DNA from: Ridgeia piscesae
Lineage: Eukaryota; Annelida; Polychaeta; Sabellida; Siboglinidae
Reading direction: 5' to 3'
Assembly (NCBI GenBank): GCA_025642075.2
Contig: JAODUO010000065.1
Coordinates: 742,501-806,500, forward strand
Length of the DNA: 64,000 nt
The notes beneath the pieces are model-generated. The model saw nothing but the letters and a program-made list of their open reading frames with translations. It ran no database searches and was not told where the DNA came from. Shown piece after piece: positions 59,370-64,000 of this stretch. Positions within the stretch are counted from its first letter, which is position 1. Each line of letters begins with the position of its first letter. The position numbers and the translations under genes were made by a program.

Positions 59370-62300
59370 GTGAGTTTGTCAGATGTGTACACGCGCGGGC
59401 ACACGCACACTGTGCAGTCATTTCGAGTTTGTTATCAACATTCAACAGCAAGTTGTCGTTATCGTTGCAGGCATCGCTGCTTTAACCCGTGTGCCGTATT
59501 GTGGACCACCCGACGACAGCGATACGTGTCTGAGCGAAAGACGTTCCAGTTCATCAGGTATCTATATACAATGCACCAACTCAGAGGCATTGTGTGTATC
59601 TCCTCAAGGTACCGACGTCCGTTTTCCAATTTCTACATTCATTCGCTTCCTACGACCACTGACATCTGAATATGCCTCATTCGAGAGTTAAATCAGTTGA
59701 AAAAAATTGCTAAATTCCGATGTCATTTAAAGACATACCTTTGCAACCTTGCCTACCCACCATAGCTCCCTGGCATATCAATCAATCTGATGACAACTGG
59801 AATTGTTTATTGACTCTGAGATCGATTAACCGTTTTGTATTGATGCGCCTCTGAGCTTGGTTTCTAACGATTTAGGCGCAACAGCAGTTACTTAATTATT
59901 AGTATCTTAGTTGTAATATTTTTTTCTCCATCTTTTTTAATGGTGATAGTTACTTCCCTTGGTAAATATATTGGTCAACGTCTTGTGGGCATAAGCGATG
60001 CTACATGATCACGTGTTATGAATCTTTGGTTTTCTCACAATTTCGTATCAATTGCTATTTGGATTTGTATATTTCCCAGTTAAAATAGCGATGTTTGACA
60101 TATCCATAAGTAATGTATTTAACATCGTCTTCTGTTCGTTTTAGTGCTGGTGAACGATCGATATCTGCGTGACTTAGCCAAAGGTCTTGGCAATGTCCAT
60201 AACATGCTCGGCGGTCTTCTGTGCGTTAATTCGGCCGCCATTAAGAAGATACGGCGCGAGAAGAAGACTCTCGTGGATATAACGTTCTACGTTTTGAGAA
60301 CTTGGCGTGACGAGGCACTGGGGAGGTTAGACGACATCGACATGGTTCGAGAATTGTGCGCAGCTTTCAGTATCCTCGGCAAGAAAGACGTCGTGGAAAG
60401 GATCGTTGCAGGTGAGTATCTTCAGATAACAGAATGTGCAGTGTCTTGTTCTGCTTGTGTCAGTAGTTGTGGCCACGACCGCATCACCGCCTACTACGGT
60501 AGGAAAGGCCAGTATAGCACGTGACTAATGTAGTGCAATACGGTTTCGTGCGTTATATAGATAACATCATCTCAAAAGCAAATAGGGATGATCAAATGAT
60601 ACCTACACAGATGCACACAAGAAGTAAAGACAAGCATACGTAACTCTTGTTAGACCAACCCTTGAATATGTATCAACAGTGTGGGATCCATATCGAAAAA
60701 GTCAAATAAACAAAATAGTCAAAATTCAACGCAGAGCTGCCAGATTTGTATTACATGAGTATTCAAGAGAAAGTAGTGTGACTAAGATGATAACAACACT
60801 AAAAGGCTATCTCTACAGAGCAGGGGGATACTCGAAAGACCAGAAAGTGCTACACAACTGATTAGCAGTCAATCTACCAAATTATCTCAACACGTATACC
60901 CGCCACACTAGATCAAATTGTCATTGCCACTTCATTCCCCCACCAGTTAACACTGATGTTTTCAAATATAGGTTCTTCCCTCGCACAATTACAGACTGGA
61001 ACTCCCGCTGCCCATAAATATCTAATTGTGACAAAATGCAAAATATCATTTTAGTGTAGATATTGGGAACCCTGTGGTCAACATCCAAAGGATTAATCGC
61101 ATTATCATTTATTTGTTTTATTTATTTTTCCATCCTGTTATTAAATCGCCCGATGCTGTCCGTGGGGTGATCACGAGATTATATACCGAATGGTTCTTCC
61201 AGTATCCATAATATGTAGATGTACGCCTCAGTTTGATCGAATTGGGAACAAAGAAATTAGGACAAGTTACATTAGCGATTTATTTCCATGTGATATTGTA
61301 ACTTCAGGATATTTGAAAGTTCAGATGCCATATGACTCGATGACTGAGACATACAACAATAATAGTAAAGTAAAGGTAAGTTATAAAACGCACTAACCAG
61401 TCCTCAAGACTGTTCAAAGCACTTTAAACTGTACTTCACAGGCAGACCTGTCCAATGAAACACCAGCTCAACTTCTCTGGGAGGTACCCACCCACGCTGC
61501 AACTAATGCGCGAAGGCTGCTTGTACACATATCAACCACTGTCTATAGCCAGGTACTCATTTATACAGCTGAGTGAACTGGAACAATCGGAGTCGAGAGT
61601 CCGAACCTCTACCCCTGAGCCACTGCGCTCTACAAAATGCTAAACCACAGTCACTTAAGTGCATTTTCAATTAGAAACGAAAGTAGTATAAGTAATGACG
61701 TATTTTATACGTACTTACCATCGTGCACAATACATAAACAAACACAAATTGCACAAAACGTATATACAGTAAATCGCTGTTTTTTTTGTTGTGGTTTGAT
61801 GACCGAAAAAGAGGGGTGGATGCAGTTAATTAGGGCCCGACGGCCCCCCACCGTGTTCCGACGTTTATGATATCAATATATAACAGGCTTACCCAGAGTC
61901 GATTATAAGTGAATATTTGATTTTTGCAACTGTTAAAATATATCTAGTTTGATCTTCCTTTCAGATATGCGAGAACGCGGTTACGACGATGACGGTTTAT
62001 CGGACCATGGACACAAGCTTCCAACATGTGGTAAGTGTGGTGTATGTATTAAGAAAAAAGTGTGTAGTTCTCGACGATCGTATGAACGGTCGAACGACCT
62101 GACATAAACTGGCGACGATGATGTGGACCCGGCTTCTCGTTCTCAGTGGTTAGTTTACGTGTCTCACATTGAGACGGAACGCCAAATTTTCTTAATCATG
62201 ATATATGAAAACCTAATCTAGGGCTATGGTTAGTTAGAATTAGTTTGGGTTGGAGTTAAGGTTAATTAAGGTTATGATTGAGGTTATTTAGTGTTAATTA

Positions 62301-63397
62301 GGGTTAATAGTTACGGTTAGTGTGGGTTAGATTTAATGTTAATTAGGGTTAGTTGTGGTTAATTAGGTTAGGGTTAAAGTTAGTTCGGGTCAGCCAGGGT
62401 TAGTTAGGATTAATAAGGGTTATTTAGGGTTGGAATTAAGGATAGTTATGGGTAACTAGGGTTAAGATTAAAGATAGTTGTGGTTAGCTAGGGTTAGGAA
62501 TAGGAGCGCGCTGGGCGTGATTATGCGCGCCTGTGATAGCTTTTCATATATGAATTAGAAAGTTGCAGACGGGACCGATATTAACATGATCTTGAGGTCA
62601 AGAGGGACACACAGCACACAATGTTGAGAGCCAGATTTTTATACCAAATAACATGGCTGCCGTATCCGAATATTAACCTTAACCTGGTGTACCACTATAA
62701 TATCGCGCGTCTCCTTGTACTAAATTAGAGAAAACAATATGTAGTTCAAGACGATATTTGTATTCCAGGGGTCATAACTGTCAAATTTTCAGAAGCGTAC
62801 GAAGAGTACACTTTTCCTAACTGCCTACCTCCCCAAAGAATACATTAAAATATTAGTAGTGATTAGCACCTATGTACCAACAATATGGAAAGCAAACAGG
62901 CTACAAATGTTGTTAAGCTTACGGAAGCGTCCGGCTTCCCCTAACGTACGTACGGTTTGTGCGCTTCGGAAAATGTTGACAATTATGAACGACCCCTTAT
63001 ATGCATGGTCAAAGAACACCAATGATGCCCCTTGCATGTGCGTGACTGTTTTAAGGTGTAGCCTAGACACGGTGCACACTCACTAATGTCTAATCAACGT
63101 TTTGTTTTGTGTTTCAGAGCGATTGAGCGACCCATTTATGTGTCGCTTAGCCCTAGAGTTAGGTGACGTCCACATGGCACTTGGTTCAATGCTCGAGCTT
63201 GACCAGCAGTCGTAGAACAAATAGTATACGACTACCAGAGGCTGCCAGACATCACATTTGCAGTACTCGTTCGTTGGCGGGAGGACAAGCAGAATAGCAA
63301 AACTATTATGGTGGACGAATTGTGTAGAGTCTTCAATGATTTGGGCCTACATGATTTTGTCGAAAACATTGTCTCCGACGAGTATCTAGGCATATAG
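59112..63397 (+). CDS. Tandem Death-domain protein, 5' end not found, C-terminal frameshift
   Basis: Five exons encode three successive Death domains separated by short linkers: 59112-59369 (DD1), 59471-59557 (linker), 60145-60411 (DD2), 61965-62030 (linker), 63118-63397 (DD3 and stop). Every exon-exon boundary is phase 1. Death domains are six-helix bundles that assemble signalling complexes in apoptosis and innate immunity. All three here keep the pattern L..LA..LG near helices 1-2, a conserved W on helix 4 ([28 protein letters not shown]), and MVxELCxxx on helix 5. No kinase, caspase, ankyrin or TIR segment is visible. The exon before 59112 must end in phase 1 and was not found, so the N-terminus and family name are unknown. 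DD3 has a one-base frameshift. Confidence 0.85.
59471..59557 (+). CDS. Linker exon between DD1 and DD2
   Basis: The acceptor is gttgcag and the donor is TCATCAG|GTATCT, phase 1 on both sides, 87 nt. It encodes [17 protein letters not shown] and [11 protein letters not shown]. If the donor is not used, the frame runs on 44 codons to TAA at 59689, giving a possible one-Death-domain isoform. Confidence 0.65.
60145..60411 (+). CDS. Death-domain exon 2 (DD2)
   Basis: The acceptor is ttcgttttag and the donor is TTGCAG|GTGAGT, phase 1 on both sides. It encodes ~89 residues: [77 protein letters not shown]. This domain is more basic than DD1 and DD3 (KKIRREKK), which could favour asymmetric DD-DD contacts. 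Confidence 0.88.
60640..61018 (+). pseudogene. Non-LTR retrotransposon reverse-transcriptase 3' remnant
   Basis: It reads [20 protein letters not shown], then [20 protein letters not shown] and VTKMITTL. Further on, in other frames, come [17 protein letters not shown] and [12 protein letters not shown]. These are the thumb and C-terminal motifs of CR1/Jockey-like elements ([19 protein letters not shown]...YSR.SSV). Frameshifts and stops show decay. It sits inside the intron between DD2 and the second linker. Confidence 0.85.
61460..61640 (-). repeat. tRNA-derived SINE-like element
   Basis: The minus strand reads gcgcagtggctcaggggtag, aggttcggactctcgactcc, then ttccagttcactcagctgta and taaatgagtacctggc. 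A tRNA-like head followed by the CAGCTGTATAAATGAGTACC body is typical of widespread invertebrate SINEs. The left limit is vague. Confidence 0.5.
61965..62030 (+). CDS. Small linker exon between DD2 and DD3
   Basis: The acceptor is ttcctttcag and the donor is CATGTG|GTAAGT, phase 1 on both sides, 66 nt. It encodes [20 protein letters not shown] and TC. It is supported only by good splice sites and phase agreement on both sides. Confidence 0.6.
62206..62500 (+). repeat. Degenerate GGTTA/TTAGGG-like repeat tract
   Basis: About 290 bp of irregular units such as ttagggttaa, ggttagtt, ttaattaagg and gggttagg. The GGGTTA word recurs many times with variable spacers. It resembles a decayed interstitial telomere-like or simple satellite tract in the last intron of the Death-domain gene. 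Confidence 0.6.
63118..63397 (+). CDS. Terminal Death-domain exon (DD3) with frameshift
   Basis: The acceptor is tgtgtttcag, phase 1. It reads [20 protein letters not shown] and GSMLELDQ, then hits TAG at 63212. Shifting frame at about 63205-63210 restores [40 protein letters not shown] and [20 protein letters not shown], ending TAG at 63395-63397. Alignment to DD1 ([14 protein letters not shown]) shows that exactly one base is missing near gaccagcagtcg. It is either an assembly deletion or an inactivating mutation. Confidence 0.8.
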
Positions 63398-63451
63398 CAT
63401 ATCATTCTATAATTTTTTAATTATTTTGTTATATTTATTATTATAACCTGC

Positions 63452-63503
<52 letters not shown>

Positions 63504-64000
63504 TATATAATGCGGGTACATTAATGTTTTTATTTGACTTGAGTACTTGCATTTGTTGCCGTTGTAACTGGTTTATTTGTGGTTTATTTGCAACTCAGGC
63601 TCGTAAATCACACATTCTTTGTTCTCAGATTAACGCTCTGGGCCTTTAAACCTTTTGCTTTGCCTAAAATAATAATCTTAGCCGCGCATTTGTTTTAGAC
63701 TTCAACTATTTAACGTGTATTTTTTCTGTTGGTTTGTTTGGAGAACTAAGTTAGCTACTCCCTTTGATACTGCAAAATCGGCGGTATTATTAAAGTTCGG
63801 ATGCATAGTCAGGTATCCACTGTAAGTAAATGTATTACTTGATGTTTTTAAACTGCCATCAGTGGTGGTGCGTAGATAGTACACACATACATGTAAAAAC
63901 TGACTCTCTGTATACTCATATTATGTACGTCTTTATTATGCATGCATATTAATTTTGTGTATCTCGGTAGTTATTATGCATTAACTGTATTACGGATTTA
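63398..64000. other. Downstream region of the Death-domain gene
   Basis: AT-rich sequence with a TA microsatellite at 63454-63510. No canonical AATAAA is seen soon after the stop; ATTAAA at about 63789 is the nearest alternative. No other gene is recognised. Confidence 0.5.

Overview
The window is animal genomic DNA: AT-rich introns with GT...AG junctions, long GT, GA and TA microsatellites, non-LTR retrotransposon debris, SINE-like fragments and short inverted-repeat transposons. Gene structure and repeat style suggest a marine invertebrate, plausibly a mollusc or another lophotrochozoan. The species cannot be fixed from sequence alone. All recognisable genes are on the + strand.

About 80% of the window (7749-52229 plus a ~1.9 kb 3' UTR) is one gene, an orthologue of split ends / SPEN (SHARP, MINT). 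I traced 19 consecutive coding exons with compatible phases. They run from the middle of RRM1, through RRM2-RRM4 and two giant exons of 5.7 and 5.1 kb that code for disordered charged protein, to a three-exon SPOC domain and a stop codon. About 5,040 codons lie in the window. The first coding exon, with the ATG and the start of RRM1, is upstream of it. A 20.6 kb intron follows the RRM1 exon. It holds an unusual cluster of GGATTA motifs, an ~820 bp GT array, several copies of a ~280 bp MITE-like element and a small CpG-rich island with two YY1-like motifs. The later introns carry different minisatellites.

The second gene (59112-63397, 5' end not found) codes for at least three tandem Death domains. 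Each sits on its own exon, separated by small linker exons, and every internal junction is phase 1. The last Death domain is broken by a one-base frameshift.

Reading-frame anomalies occur in spen (an out-of-frame block at about 39740-40165, and two shifts in the polyQ exon at 49567-50545) and in the Death-domain gene (about 63207). They may be assembly base errors, or real changes. They must be resolved before either protein is used. The spacer between the genes (54.1-59.1 kb) holds an RT fragment and microsatellites. The two genes show no obvious functional link: spen is a nuclear RNA-binding corepressor, and the Death-domain protein is presumably a cytoplasmic signalling adaptor.
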